From NCBI GenBank assembly GCA_029977705.1, contig JAPOKJ010000031.1, forward strand, positions 1 to 42,055: a stretch of DNA of 42,055 nt, written 5' to 3'. Position numbers and translations under genes: made by a program. The notes beneath the pieces are model-generated. The model saw only the letters and a program-made list of their open reading frames with translations, searched no databases and was not told the origin of the DNA. This document shows, one piece after another, positions 7,329-17,550 of this stretch. How positions within the stretch are numbered: position 1 is the stretch's first letter; the number at the start of each line of letters is the position of its first letter. This DNA is from Burkholderiales bacterium (lineage in GTDB: Bacteria; Pseudomonadota; Gammaproteobacteria; Burkholderiales; Burkholderiaceae_E).

Positions 7329-10300
7329 ATGCCGCTGCGTTACGCTGAACTCCATTGCCTGAGCAACTTCAGTTTCCTGCGCGGCGCATCGCAGGCTGAA
7401 GAGCTGATGGCACGCGCCCACGAACTGGGCTACGAAGCCCTGGCCATCACCGACGAATGCTCACTGGCCGGTGTGGTGCGCGCGCATCTCGAATGGCGCG
7501 AACTGAAAGCCGCCCAGCCGGCCGGACAGCCCTTCGATTTCAAGCTCATCATCGGCAGCGAGTTCGCCCTGGGCGAGATCTTCCCCGGCTCGCAGGCCCG
7601 TCTGGTGCTGCTGGCCTGTAACCGCGAGGGCTACGGCAACCTGTCCGAACTGATCACCACCTGCCGGCGTCGCGCCGGCAAGGGGCACTACCAGTTGTTG
7701 CGCGAGGACCTGCAGGCAGGCCTGGCCGATTGCCTGGCGATCTGGGTGCCAGCGATTGGTGACAGCGACACGCAGTGGCAAGAACAGGTGCGTTGGCTGC
7801 AGCAAGGCTTTGCTGAGCTGTGGGCCGCCTGCGAACTGCTGCGCCGCGGTTACGACCACGAACTGTTGCAACGCCTGCGCCAGCTGGCCCTGGCCTGCCC
7901 GGGCCTGGGGCTGACCGCTGCCGGCAATGTGCACTTCCATGTGCGCTCGCGCAAGACCCTGCATGACTGCCTCACCGCCATCGCGCTGAACACCGCGGTG
8001 GCGCGTGCCGGCATGGCCCTCATGCCCAATGCCGAGCAACACCTGCGCAGCCGACTGCGTCTGGCCCAGTTGTATCCGGCCGAACTCATGACAGCCTCGG
8101 CCGATCTGGCCGGACGCTGTCATTTCAGTCTCGACGAATTGCGCTACGAATATCCCGAGGAAATCGTGCCGCCCGGCCAGAGCCCTGCCAGCTGGCTGCG
8201 CACCCTCACCTACCGCGGCGCACCGACCCGCTATCCGCAAGGCCTGCCACCCGCCGTGCGCGACCAGATCGAGCACGAGCTGGCCCTGATCGCCGAACTG
8301 CGCTATGAGCCCTACTTTCTCACCGTGGCCGACATCGTCCGGTTTGCACGCTCGAGGGGCATCCTGTGCCAGGGACGAGGCTCTGCCGCCAACTCGGCCG
8401 TGTGCTACTGCCTGGGCATCACCGAGGTCGACCCGGCACGCATGAGCGTGCTGTTCGAACGCTTCATCAGCAAGGAGCGCAACGAGCCACCCGACATCGA
8501 TGTCGACTTCGAGCACCAGCGCCGTGAAGAGGTGATGCAATACATCTACAACAAGTACGGGCGCGACCGCGCCGCGCTCACCGCCACCGTGGTCTCGTAC
8601 CGGGCGCGCTCGGCGGTGCGTGACATCGGCAAGGCGCTGGATGTCGATCCCCAGCGCATCGATCACCTGGCCAAATCGCATCAATGGTGGGACAGCAGCG
8701 TCGCCCCCGAGCAGTTGCGTGAGGCTGGTTTCGACCTGAACACACCGCTGGTGGCGCACTGGATCCAGCTCACGCGCACCCTCAAGAGTTTTCCGCGCCA
8801 CCTGTCGCAGCACACCGGTGGTTTCGTGATCGCGCGCGACAAGCTGTCCCGCCTGGTGCCGATCGAAAATGCCGCGATGGCTGATCGCTCGGTCATCCAG
8901 TGGGACAAGGACGACCTGGATGCCCTGGGCCTGCTCAAGGTCGACATCCTGGCGCTGGGCATGCTCTCGGCGATCCGTCGCTCACTCGAACTGATCGGCC
9001 TGCGCCGCGGCCTGCGCGATGCCCGGGGCCAGCCGCGGGCCATGCTGATCCAGGAGGTCCCCGCCGAGGATCCCGCCACCTACGACATGATCTGCGAGGC
9101 CGACACCGTGGGCGTGTTCCAGATCGAATCCAGGGCGCAGATGAGCATGCTGCCGCGCCTGCAACCGCGCCAGTTCTACGATCTGGTGGTCGAGGTCGCC
9201 ATCGTGCGCCCGGGCCCGATCCAGGGCGGCATGATCCATCCCTACCTGCGGCGCCGCCAGGGACTGGAGCCGGTCGAATATCCGCGCGAGGAAATCAAGC
9301 CGGCCCTGGCCCGCACCCTGGGTGTCCCGATCTTCCAGGAGCAGGTCATGCAGGTGGCCATCCTGGCCGCAGGCTTCACCCCGGGCGAGGCCGACCAGCT
9401 GCGCCGCGCCATGGCCGCCTGGAAACGCAAGGGCGGGCTGCATCACTTCCAGCAGCGCGTCATCGACGGCATGCTGGCCCGGGGCTATCGGCCCGAGTTT
9501 GCCGAGCGCATCTTCAAGCAGATCGAAGGCTTCGGGGAATACGGCTTTCCGGAAAGCCATGCGGCCAGCTTCGCACTGCTGGTCTATGTCAGTTGCTGGA
9601 TCAAATGCCACGAGCCGGCCGCCTTCCTTGCGGCCCTGCTCAACAGCCAGCCAATGGGCTTTTACGCACCAGCGCAACTGGTGCGCGATGCGCGCGCCCA
9701 TGGTGTGCAGGTCCTGGGGGTCGATGTCGGCATCAGCGGGACAGAGGCCAGCCTCGAATGCAGCGAAGACCTGCAAGCCCTCCAGCCGGCGGTCCGCCTG
9801 GGCCTGAATGCCGTACGCAGCCTGTCAGCAGGTGCCGCCCAGCGGATCGTCAGTGTTCGCGAGGCGCGACGGCAGCAGGCCCGCCTGCGCAAGGCCCAGG
9901 CCAGCGACCCGGAGGTGCGCGATGCAGCCGATGCCGAGATCGACTATCCGTTTCTCGACGTCGAGGATCTGGCCCGGGCCTGCGAACTCAACCAGCACGA
10001 CCTGCAGGCCCTGGCCCGGGCCAACGCCCTGGCTGGCCTGGCCGGACATCGCCGCCAGGCCGCCTGGGAAGTCGCCGCCATCCGCAGCCTGCCGCCCCTG
10101 TTGCAGGACACCCGTTTCTCGGAAGATCCCGTCGCCCTGCCCGCCCCCGGCGAGGCCGAGGAGACCGTGGCCGATTATCGCGGCCTGGGCATCCCGATGG
10201 GTCGTCATCCGCTCGCCTTGCTGCGCCAGCGCTTGCGGGCCTTTCACATCACGCCGGCCAGCCAGCTCAGGGACTTTCCCGACGGCCGGCTGGCACGCGC

Positions 10301-10577
10301 CAGTGGCATCGTCACCCACCGTCAGCGGCCGGAGACCGCCAAGGGCACGCTGTTCGTCACGCTCGAGGATGAAACCGGTGCGGTCAATGTCATCGTCTGG
10401 CCGGATGTCTTCGAACGCCACCGCAAGGAAGTGCTGGGAGCCCACCTGATGACCGTATACGGGACCTGGCAGCGCGATCCGGCCAGCGGCAAGGTGATGA
10501 ACCTGCTGGCGCAGCGCATTGTCGATCACTCGGCCATGCTCGGTTCACTGGGCACGCACAGCCGTGATTTTCGCTAG
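7329..10577 (+). CDS. dnaE2: Error-prone DNA polymerase DnaE2 (ImuC)
   Basis: A 1082-residue C-family polymerase that replicates past DNA lesions and causes damage-induced mutation. An N-terminal PHP domain (ELHCLSNFSFLRGASQ onward) is followed by the palm with catalytic aspartates in PDIDVDF (Asp389, 391, 393, any of which may be used) and KVDILALG (Asp539). A helix-hairpin-helix region and an OB-fold (GIVTHRQRPETAKGTLFVTLEDE) follow. The protein ends in SRDFR, as DnaE2 proteins do, and lacks the longer tail of the replicative DnaE1. The frame is open from a GTG at 7305, but that codon lies inside the LexA box; the ATG at 7329 fits the family. No Shine-Dalgarno is evident and the leader is very short. 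The usual imuA-imuB partners are not upstream, so the gene is solitary here. Confidence 0.95.
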   Translation: MPLRYAELHCLSNFSFLRGASQAEELMARAHELGYEALAITDECSLAGVVRAHLEWRELKAAQPAGQPFDFKLIIGSEFALGEIFPGSQARLVLLACNREGYGNLSELITTCRRRAGKGHYQLLREDLQAGLADCLAIWVPAIGDSDTQWQEQVRWLQQGFAELWAACELLRRGYDHELLQRLRQLALACPGLGLTAAGNVHFHVRSRKTLHDCLTAIALNTAVARAGMALMPNAEQHLRSRLRLAQLYPAELMTASADLAGRCHFSLDELRYEYPEEIVPPGQSPASWLRTLTYRGAPTRYPQGLPPAVRDQIEHELALIAELRYEPYFLTVADIVRFARSRGILCQGRGSAANSAVCYCLGITEVDPARMSVLFERFISKERNEPPDIDVDFEHQRREEVMQYIYNKYGRDRAALTATVVSYRARSAVRDIGKALDVDPQRIDHLAKSHQWWDSSVAPEQLREAGFDLNTPLVAHWIQLTRTLKSFPRHLSQHTGGFVIARDKLSRLVPIENAAMADRSVIQWDKDDLDALGLLKVDILALGMLSAIRRSLELIGLRRGLRDARGQPRAMLIQEVPAEDPATYDMICEADTVGVFQIESRAQMSMLPRLQPRQFYDLVVEVAIVRPGPIQGGMIHPYLRRRQGLEPVEYPREEIKPALARTLGVPIFQEQVMQVAILAAGFTPGEADQLRRAMAAWKRKGGLHHFQQRVIDGMLARGYRPEFAERIFKQIEGFGEYGFPESHAASFALLVYVSCWIKCHEPAAFLAALLNSQPMGFYAPAQLVRDARAHGVQVLGVDVGISGTEASLECSEDLQALQPAVRLGLNAVRSLSAGAAQRIVSVREARRQQARLRKAQASDPEVRDAADAEIDYPFLDVEDLARACELNQHDLQALARANALAGLAGHRRQAAWEVAAIRSLPPLLQDTRFSEDPVALPAPGEAEETVADYRGLGIPMGRHPLALLRQRLRAFHITPASQLRDFPDGRLARASGIVTHRQRPETAKGTLFVTLEDETGAVNVIVWPDVFERHRKEVLGAHLMTVYGTWQRDPASGKVMNLLAQRIVDHSAMLGSLGTHSRDFR

Positions 10578-10578
10578 G

Positions 10579-10658
10579 GCGGCGAGTCGCTGACGCGGCA
10601 GGTCGCTGACGCGGCGAGTCGCTAGCGCGGCGAGTCGCTGGCGCGGCAGGTCGCTAGC
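10579..10658. repeat. Five tandem copies of a 16-bp unit
   Basis: The unit is GCGGC(G/A)(A/G)GTCGCT(G/A)(A/G)C, repeated head to tail at 10579, 10595, 10611, 10627 and 10643, with a partial sixth copy (GCGGCGA) after. It fills the gap between the convergent dnaE2 and diguanylate cyclase genes. The last copies run into the cyclase gene, whose TAG stop lies inside copy five. Each unit contains a small GCGA-TCGC inverted repeat. Copy number may vary between strains. Confidence 0.9.
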
Positions 10659-12201
10659 GCGGCGACGCCTGGGTGCCGCGCGCCGGCATGCTGCGCTTGA
10701 AGGCCTGCTTGATCTGGTACATCTGGCGATCGGCGTGCACCAGCAGGGCATCGATGCCAGTGCCATCCTCGGGTGCCATCGCCAGACCGATACTGGCGCC
10801 CACATGCAATGTCAATTGCTGGATTTCCACCGGTGCCACGATCACGTCGTTCAGCTTGTCCACCACACGCGCCGCCTCCGCACGTCCGATCTGCGGCAGC
10901 AGGAGCACAAACTCGTCACCACCGAATCGGGTCACCAGATCACAGGAGCGGACCGCGCGCTGGAGACGGCGTGCAATCACCACCAGCACCTCGTCACCAA
11001 CGGCATGTCCGTACCGGTCATTGATCGCCTTGAAGCCATCGAGATCGATGCACAACACCGCCACACCGAGCGACTCTGGCGTTCCGCGCGACTCATCGCT
11101 GAAGGTCTTGCCATGCAGGACCTTGCGCGCCCGCATCAGGAACTGATGGCGATTGGCCAGCCCGGTCAGCGCATCATGCCGGGCCAGGAAGTTCAGCTCC
11201 TCCATCGCCTTGCGATTGCTGGTGTGGTCGCTGACCACCCACAACAGTTGCGGCGACATTGCCGCCGGATCGGCCAGGCGCGCCTCCAGCTTCAACCAGC
11301 GCGTCGCCCCTTCACCGCCATGAAACGGCAAGGTCAGCTTGACCACACCCTTGCGCCGGGCGCGGATGACGGCACGCTCGAGCAAACGCTCCAGGCGCTG
11401 CAAGCTCCAGCCAAAACCGGTGGCCACCTCGGCCAGATCCGCCGCCGCGTGGGCGTCCGTCCGCGACGATCCGCCGGACAGGGCCATCAGGTACTGGAAG
11501 CGTCCATTGGCGGTCAGCAGGTTCAGGGATTCAGTAATCGCGATCCCCACGGTGTCATTGGCCAGCAAGACCTCGCGTTGCCGTGCCAAGGCCTTGTCAC
11601 GTTCGATGGCCGCCAGGTTGCTGAGCAGTGCATGGCGATGGACGAAGGCCATGCGGGTGGTCAGGCAGTAGGTGGCAAAAACCATGATGCTGAAGATCGG
11701 CCCGCCGTCCACCGGCATCAGCACCTGCACAAACAGGCCGAGCAGCATCAGGGGCAGGGTCATGGCCATGAAGGCCATCGGGCTGGCAGCCAGAAAGGGC
11801 ACCACAATCAGTCCCGCCATCGCCGTGGCCAGGATGACGGCGCCCGCACTCTGTGGCGCCTGGGCGATGAGGCAATATCCCAGCAAGGCAAAGACACAGC
11901 CCTGCACGAACAGCACACCGGCATGCAGGTGCTCCAGGCGCTTGCTCAGCGCCTCGGTCAGGCGGCGCTCGCGATAAGGATGAAGCAAGGCTACGCGGAC
12001 TGCGCCCAGGAACAGCGCTAAGGCCAGGAAACCGGCCAACCAGCGGTCATCCATCCACTCGCCCAGCCCCAGAGCCAGCGCAAAGGCCATCAGGCTGGTC
12101 ATCCAGAACAAATTCCAGCCCTTCGCGACGATCAGCTCGAAACTGCGAAAGGCCGGCAGGTCGGCAGGGGCATTCAGGAAGGAGCGCAGGCGAGCGAACA
12201 T
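10654..12201 (-). CDS. Membrane-bound diguanylate cyclase (GGDEF)
   Basis: A 515-residue protein predicted to make cyclic di-GMP from two GTP. About six membrane helices occupy the first 195 residues, forming a sensor domain I cannot assign to a named MASE type. A PAS-like region follows (about residues 205-330), ending in LLWVVSDHTSNRKAMEELN. The C-terminal GGDEF domain begins at HDALTGLANRHQF, and its active-site motif GGDEF is intact at 427-431. An inhibitory I-site RxxD (RSCD, 418-421) lies five residues before it, so product inhibition is expected. The last codons lie in the tandem repeat shared with the intergenic region, so the C-terminal residues ASPR may be an accident of repeat expansion. 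Confidence 0.92.
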   Translation of the reverse strand: MFARLRSFLNAPADLPAFRSFELIVAKGWNLFWMTSLMAFALALGLGEWMDDRWLAGFLALALFLGAVRVALLHPYRERRLTEALSKRLEHLHAGVLFVQGCVFALLGYCLIAQAPQSAGAVILATAMAGLIVVPFLAASPMAFMAMTLPLMLLGLFVQVLMPVDGGPIFSIMVFATYCLTTRMAFVHRHALLSNLAAIERDKALARQREVLLANDTVGIAITESLNLLTANGRFQYLMALSGGSSRTDAHAAADLAEVATGFGWSLQRLERLLERAVIRARRKGVVKLTLPFHGGEGATRWLKLEARLADPAAMSPQLLWVVSDHTSNRKAMEELNFLARHDALTGLANRHQFLMRARKVLHGKTFSDESRGTPESLGVAVLCIDLDGFKAINDRYGHAVGDEVLVVIARRLQRAVRSCDLVTRFGGDEFVLLLPQIGRAEAARVVDKLNDVIVAPVEIQQLTLHVGASIGLAMAPEDGTGIDALLVHADRQMYQIKQAFKRSMPARGTQASPR

Positions 12202-12310
12202 CCCGTCATCCTCGGACCTCCTGCGGATAACTTGAAGCGCGGGACTCCATCCGGCCGGTCAGGCAGGACAGACGGTCGAAAACCGGGTGCCGGAGGCGGT
12301 CCTCCCATGC

Positions 12311-12328
12311 GCTGGCGCGTGCCAGCGT
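12311..12328 (-). terminator. Hairpin downstream of purF
   Basis: CGCTGGC-GCGT-GCCAGCG is a perfect 7-bp stem in the 148-bp gap between purF and the diguanylate cyclase gene. No T-run follows on the minus strand, so it may be a weak or factor-assisted terminator. Nothing else recognisable lies in this gap. Confidence 0.4.
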
Positions 12329-12349
12329 GAAGCCGGCCAGACCGGTCGC

Positions 12350-13876
12350 TCAGGGCGAGTCTGCAGCGAATTGCAGATTGATGCTGCTGCGGCCGGCCTC
12401 TTCCTCGGCGCCTGCCGCCTTGACCCGCCGGTCGGCCTCGATGCGGTCCAGATAACGGGCGTCCACCCCTTCGGTGATGTAACGGCCGTCAAAGCAGCTG
12501 GTGTCGAACTGTGCGAGGGCGGGATTGATGTCAGCCACCGCCTTGCCCATCGATTCGACACGCTGATAGATCAGGGCGTCGGCGCCGATCTCGCGACGGA
12601 TCTGGTCGGTGTCGCGACCATAGGCAATCAATTCGGCACGCGTCGGCATGTCGATGCCATACACATTCGGAAAGCGCACCGGCGCCGCAGCCGAGGCCAT
12701 GTAAACCCGGTTGGCTCCGGCTTCACGCGCCATCTGGACGATCTCCTGCGAGGTGGTGCCGCGTACGATCGAATCATCCACCAGCAGCACATTCTTGCCG
12801 CGGAATTCCTCGCTCATCGCATTGAGCTTCTGGCGGACCGATTTCTTGCGCACCGCCTGACCCGGCATGATGAAGGTGCGGCCCACATAGCGGTTCTTGA
12901 AAAAACCTTCCCGGTATTTCAGGTTCAGGTGATTGGCCAGCTCGAGCGCGGCCGGACGCGAGGTGTCGGGGATCGGCATCACCACATCGATCTCGCCCTG
13001 ACGCAGCACCTGCTCCACCTCGGCGGCCAGATACTTGCCCATCTTCAGGCGGCTCTCGTAGACCGAGGCACCGTCGATCACCGAATCGGGACGGGCAAAG
13101 TAGACGTATTCGAAGATGCAGGGCGACAGTTGCGTCTTCTGCGCGCAGGCCTGCGCATAGAAGTGCCCTTCAAAGTCGATGAACACCGCCTCGCCCGGCT
13201 TGATATCCCGCACCAGATGAAAGCCCAGGCCCTCGAGCGCCACCGATTCGCTGGCCACCATGTACTCGGTGCCGGTGTCGGTTTCACGGATGCCGTAGCA
13301 CAGCGGACGAATGCCATTGGGATCGCGGAAGGCCAGGATGCCGTACCCAGCGATCTGGGCCACGCAGGCATAGGCGCCCTGCACCCGCTCCATCACCCGC
13401 GAGGTGGCACGAAACAGCGTACTGGGCTCGAGCGAGGGCCCGTTCGATGCCGCCTGCAATTCAAAGGCCAGCACATTGAGCAGCACCTCGGAATCTGAGT
13501 TGGTGTTGATATGGCGAAGATCGCGAATGCGCATCTCCTCCTTCAACTGTGCCGAGTTGGTCAGATTGCCGTTGTGGCCCAGCATGATCCCGAAAGGCGC
13601 ATTCACATAAAAGGGTTGCGCCTCTTCGGAGTTGGAGGCCGAGCCAGCGGTCGGATAGCGCACATGGGCGACGCCGAAGTGCCCCGGCAGGGAACGCATG
13701 TTGCGCGTACGGAAGACATCGCGAACCATGCCGTTGGCCTTGTGCAGGTAGAACGAGCGCCGGTCCGCCGTGGCGATTCCGGCAGCGTCCTGCCCCCGGT
13801 GCTGCAGCAGGAGAAGGCCGTCATACAGCAACTGGTTGACCGGATGGCGCGAGACCACGCCGAGAATGCCGCACAT
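12350..13876 (-). CDS. purF: Amidophosphoribosyltransferase
   Basis: A 508-residue cytosolic enzyme of the first committed purine step: PRPP plus glutamine gives phosphoribosylamine. The N-terminal nucleophile cysteine follows Met1 directly (MCGILGVV), so there is no propeptide, as in the E. coli type. The glutaminase domain has the LLLLQHRGQDAAGIAT and GHNGNLTN motifs. The C-terminal phosphoribosyltransferase domain carries the PRPP loop VLLVDDSIVRGTTS. Iron-sulphur cysteines of the Bacillus type are not evident. It is the last gene of the trp/accD/folC/cvpA run, 9 bp after cvpA, an arrangement shared with E. coli cvpA-purF. Confidence 0.97.
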   Translation of the reverse strand: MCGILGVVSRHPVNQLLYDGLLLLQHRGQDAAGIATADRRSFYLHKANGMVRDVFRTRNMRSLPGHFGVAHVRYPTAGSASNSEEAQPFYVNAPFGIMLGHNGNLTNSAQLKEEMRIRDLRHINTNSDSEVLLNVLAFELQAASNGPSLEPSTLFRATSRVMERVQGAYACVAQIAGYGILAFRDPNGIRPLCYGIRETDTGTEYMVASESVALEGLGFHLVRDIKPGEAVFIDFEGHFYAQACAQKTQLSPCIFEYVYFARPDSVIDGASVYESRLKMGKYLAAEVEQVLRQGEIDVVMPIPDTSRPAALELANHLNLKYREGFFKNRYVGRTFIMPGQAVRKKSVRQKLNAMSEEFRGKNVLLVDDSIVRGTTSQEIVQMAREAGANRVYMASAAAPVRFPNVYGIDMPTRAELIAYGRDTDQIRREIGADALIYQRVESMGKAVADINPALAQFDTSCFDGRYITEGVDARYLDRIEADRRVKAAGAEEEAGRSSINLQFAADSP

Positions 13877-13885
13877 GTGCTTACC

Positions 13886-14359
13886 TCAGGTTCGGATCGG
13901 GCCGCCAAGCGTTTCCGGCAGCAGGGGCTCGAGCCATTGTACGATGCCCTCGAAAAACGGCGCCAAGGCCGCCTCTTTCCAGGTCTTGCCACGATCCAGG
14001 CCGGTGGCGTGAGCCAGCAGGGCGAGGACCACGATGATCAGCAGGGCGCGCAGCGCGCCAAAAGCGCCGCCGAGCAAACGGTCCAGGCCGCCCAGTCCCA
14101 CCTTGCCAAGGGCACGCGCGATCAGTGCGCCGAGCACGCGCACCAGCACAAAGACGAGGAGAAAGGACAGCGCCAGACTCAGGCCCCAGGACCAACCGGT
14201 CGACGAGGTCAGGCTCAGCGCCAGAAGTGGTGAGGCGAACAGCGCGCTGGCCCAGGCAATGAGTCCGAAAAGGGTACGCACCAGACCGCGCCAAAGACCG
14301 AGCAGGACCGATGCTGCCGACGCCACCAGGATGACTGTGTCAAGCGCCGTCAGGCTCAC
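13886..14359 (-). CDS. cvpA: CvpA family membrane protein
   Basis: About 157 residues from the GTG at 14359, which fits the family start (the LTALDTVILVASAASVLLG stretch). The frame is open to 14401, but that start would overlap the upstream gene by 29 bp and adds a basic stretch unlike the family. Four hydrophobic segments are visible, with the characteristic GLWRGLVRTLFGLIAW motif near the first. CvpA is an inner-membrane protein known from colicin V production and linked to envelope stress and purine metabolism by its place next to purF; its molecular function is unclear. Confidence 0.88.
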   Translation of the reverse strand: MSLTALDTVILVASAASVLLGLWRGLVRTLFGLIAWASALFASPLLALSLTSSTGWSWGLSLALSFLLVFVLVRVLGALIARALGKVGLGGLDRLLGGAFGALRALLIIVVLALLAHATGLDRGKTWKEAALAPFFEGIVQWLEPLLPETLGGPIRT

Positions 14360-14372
14360 GCGGGCAACCCGG

Positions 14373-15239
14373 TCAAGGCGAGACGATCGCCGCGTCAACA
14401 CCGCCGGACTTCAGTTTCGCCAATGCCTGGTCGGCCTGTTCACGGCTGTTGAAGGGACCGATGCGGGCGCGGTAACGGACGCCCGACGCGGTGGTGACTT
14501 TCTCGGTGTAGGTTTTCAAGCCCAGCTTGGAGGCCTTGGCCAGTTGCTCGCGTGCGGTGTCCTCGCTGGCGAAGGCGCCGATCTGGACGCTGTAATGCTT
14601 GTGCCCGTCGGACTTCTTCCCGTCGGCTTTCTTGGCCTCGTCCTTCTTGCCCTCATCCTTGCGGGCATCGACCTTCTTTGCATCGCCCTTTTTCGCATCG
14701 GCCTTGCTGCCTTCGGCCTTCGGCGTCACGGGCTTGTCCTCTGCCCGGACATCGCCCTTTGCATCGGGCTTTGCATCCGTCCGGGAATCGGTCTTTGCCT
14801 CGGCTTTCGCATCAGCCTTGGCATCACCCTTCGCTTCTGCCTTGGCATCACCCTTCGCTTCAGCCCTGGCTTCGACAGCACCGGAAGGCTTGCCATCGGC
14901 CTTGCCCGCCTCGCTGCCCTCGGCCTTGCCGGCATCCTTCACACCCTCGGCCTTGGAAGCCCCTGGATCGAGCGGGACCGGCGGCACGATCGGGGCGGCC
15001 GGTGTTGGAGCAGCCGCCTGCGGCGCTACCGGAGCACCTGCGCCCGCGGGTTCACGCACCGGTACCCGGATCTGGACCTCTTGCGGCGATGACTTGGGCT
15101 CGGGATCGAGCAGGAACGGCAAGGCCGCTCCTGTGGCCCCCAGAAAGGCCAGGGCGCCCACCAGCCGACGCCGCGCCTTCTTCTTGTGGACCAGGGAAGG
15201 GTCGAGTTGCTCTTCGGAAGTATTGGTAGTGCGGGCCAC
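14373..15239 (-). CDS. SPOR-domain cell-division or envelope protein (DedD/FtsN-like)
   Basis: A 288-residue bitopic protein. A cytoplasmic basic N-terminus (VHKKKARRRLVG) leads into one membrane segment (GALAFLGATGAALPFLL). A long Ala/Lys/Asp/Glu-rich periplasmic linker follows (roughly residues 80-215), then a C-terminal SPOR domain of about 75 residues (HYSVQIGAFASEDTAREQLA ... RARIGPFNSREQADQAL). SPOR domains bind glycan strands stripped of stem peptides at the division septum. The position between folC and cvpA is that of dedD in E. coli, though the linker is far more biased here. The linker DNA is repetitive and a likely place for length variation. Confidence 0.88.
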   Translation of the reverse strand: MARTTNTSEEQLDPSLVHKKKARRRLVGALAFLGATGAALPFLLDPEPKSSPQEVQIRVPVREPAGAGAPVAPQAAAPTPAAPIVPPVPLDPGASKAEGVKDAGKAEGSEAGKADGKPSGAVEARAEAKGDAKAEAKGDAKADAKAEAKTDSRTDAKPDAKGDVRAEDKPVTPKAEGSKADAKKGDAKKVDARKDEGKKDEAKKADGKKSDGHKHYSVQIGAFASEDTAREQLAKASKLGLKTYTEKVTTASGVRYRARIGPFNSREQADQALAKLKSGGVDAAIVSP

Positions 15240-15289
15240 GGATTGCGCTCTCGTGCGTGACCGGGTGCGTCGGGGCTGGGGCGCCGCTG

Positions 15290-16621
15290 TCAGCGCTTGA
15301 GCCGGAGAAATTCCGCCACGGTCACGAAGGATCCAAAGACCACGATTCTATCAGCCTCGTCCATCTCGCCCCGCGCAGTGGCCAGTGCCGAGCCCACGTC
15401 CGCGAAGCTGCGGATCGAGCGCGGCTCGCTGCCTTTGCGCGCCGAACTGCGCGTGTCATGGACGCCGGCCTGCGCCAGCGCTTCCTCGAGTTGCGCGAGG
15501 CTTGCGGCGCGCGCGCCGGGCAAGGCTACCAGCAGCCAGTGGTCGATACGATCCCCGAGGGCGCGGACGATGCCGCACAGGTCCTTGTCCTTCATCGCGC
15601 CGAAGATCGCGAAGCTGCGCGGATGAAAGCCCATGCTGTCCAGGTTGCGGGCCAGATGGGCCGCAGCATGCGGGTTGTGGCCCACATCGAGGATGGTCGT
15701 GGGACGACCGGCCAGCACCTGGAAACGCCCCGGCAGCGCCACAGTGGCCAGGCCCTGCCGGACTGCCTGCTGCGGCACCACCAGGCGATCGGCCAGGGCC
15801 TCCAGGGCAGCCAGCACCGCGCTGGCATTGAGCAGTTGATTGGCGCCGCGAATGGCCGGATAGGCCATGGCATTGCGGCGCTGGCTTCGACCTCCAAAGG
15901 ACCACTGCTGCTTGTCACCCGCATAGTTGAAATCGCGCCCGAACAGGCGCAGGTCGGCGCCGATGCCCTGGGCATGGTCGATCAGGCTTTGGGGGGGCAC
16001 CGGATCTGCGCAGATGGCAGGCCGACCGGGGCGGAAGATATGCGCCTTTTCCCAGCCGATCTTCTCGCGGGTCTCGCCCAGGTACTCCTGATGGTCGATA
16101 TCGATCGAGGTAACGATGGCGCAATCGGCATCGATCAGATTGACCGCGTCCAGGCGCCCGCCCAGCCCCACCTCGAGGATCACCGCATCGAGCGGCTCCT
16201 CGCGAAAGATGAGCAAGGCGGCCAGCGTGGTGAACTCGAAGTAGGTCAGCGCCACCGGATCCGGTGCCACGCGTGCCGCCTCGACCCGTTCGAAGGCCGC
16301 CACCAGGCGCGCATCGTCGACCGGCACGCCGTCAAGACGCACGCGCTCATTGAAGTCGATCAGGTGGGGCGAGGTGTAGAGGCCGACGCGATAGCCCGCC
16401 TGCAAGAGCATCGCTTCCATCAGCGCACAGGTGGAGCCTTTGCCGTTGGTGCCGCCCACGGTAATGACGACCCGGCCAGACAGGTCCAGTTGCAGGCGCT
16501 GCGCCACGACGCCGACGCGGGCCAGGCCCATCTCGATCGTGCTCGGATGCAGGCCCTCGATGCGGGACAGCCAGGCGGCCAGCGTGCCCGGCGCGGGCAC
16601 CGGTTCGATCGGTGCAACCAT
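15290..16621 (-). CDS. folC: Bifunctional dihydrofolate synthase / folylpolyglutamate synthase
   Basis: A 443-residue Mur-ligase-type enzyme that adds glutamate to dihydropteroate and then to tetrahydrofolate, in the cytosol. The ATP loop GGTNGKGST is at residues 56-64. The signatures YTSPHLIDFNERVRLDG, EVGLGGRLDAVN and LDVGHNPHAA follow in order. The ATG at 16621 is taken as the start; a TTG at 16633, directly after the accD stop codon, would add four residues and neither has a strong Shine-Dalgarno. The gene follows accD closely, an order shared with E. coli. Confidence 0.95.
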   Translation of the reverse strand: MVAPIEPVPAPGTLAAWLSRIEGLHPSTIEMGLARVGVVAQRLQLDLSGRVVITVGGTNGKGSTCALMEAMLLQAGYRVGLYTSPHLIDFNERVRLDGVPVDDARLVAAFERVEAARVAPDPVALTYFEFTTLAALLIFREEPLDAVILEVGLGGRLDAVNLIDADCAIVTSIDIDHQEYLGETREKIGWEKAHIFRPGRPAICADPVPPQSLIDHAQGIGADLRLFGRDFNYAGDKQQWSFGGRSQRRNAMAYPAIRGANQLLNASAVLAALEALADRLVVPQQAVRQGLATVALPGRFQVLAGRPTTILDVGHNPHAAAHLARNLDSMGFHPRSFAIFGAMKDKDLCGIVRALGDRIDHWLLVALPGARAASLAQLEEALAQAGVHDTRSSARKGSEPRSIRSFADVGSALATARGEMDEADRIVVFGSFVTVAEFLRLKR

Positions 16622-16633
16622 GCCGGCCCGCAA

Positions 16634-17509
<876 letters not shown>

Positions 17510-17550
17510 GGTGTCTTTCTCCGGCAAAGCATTTTCTCGTGTGTTCGCGT

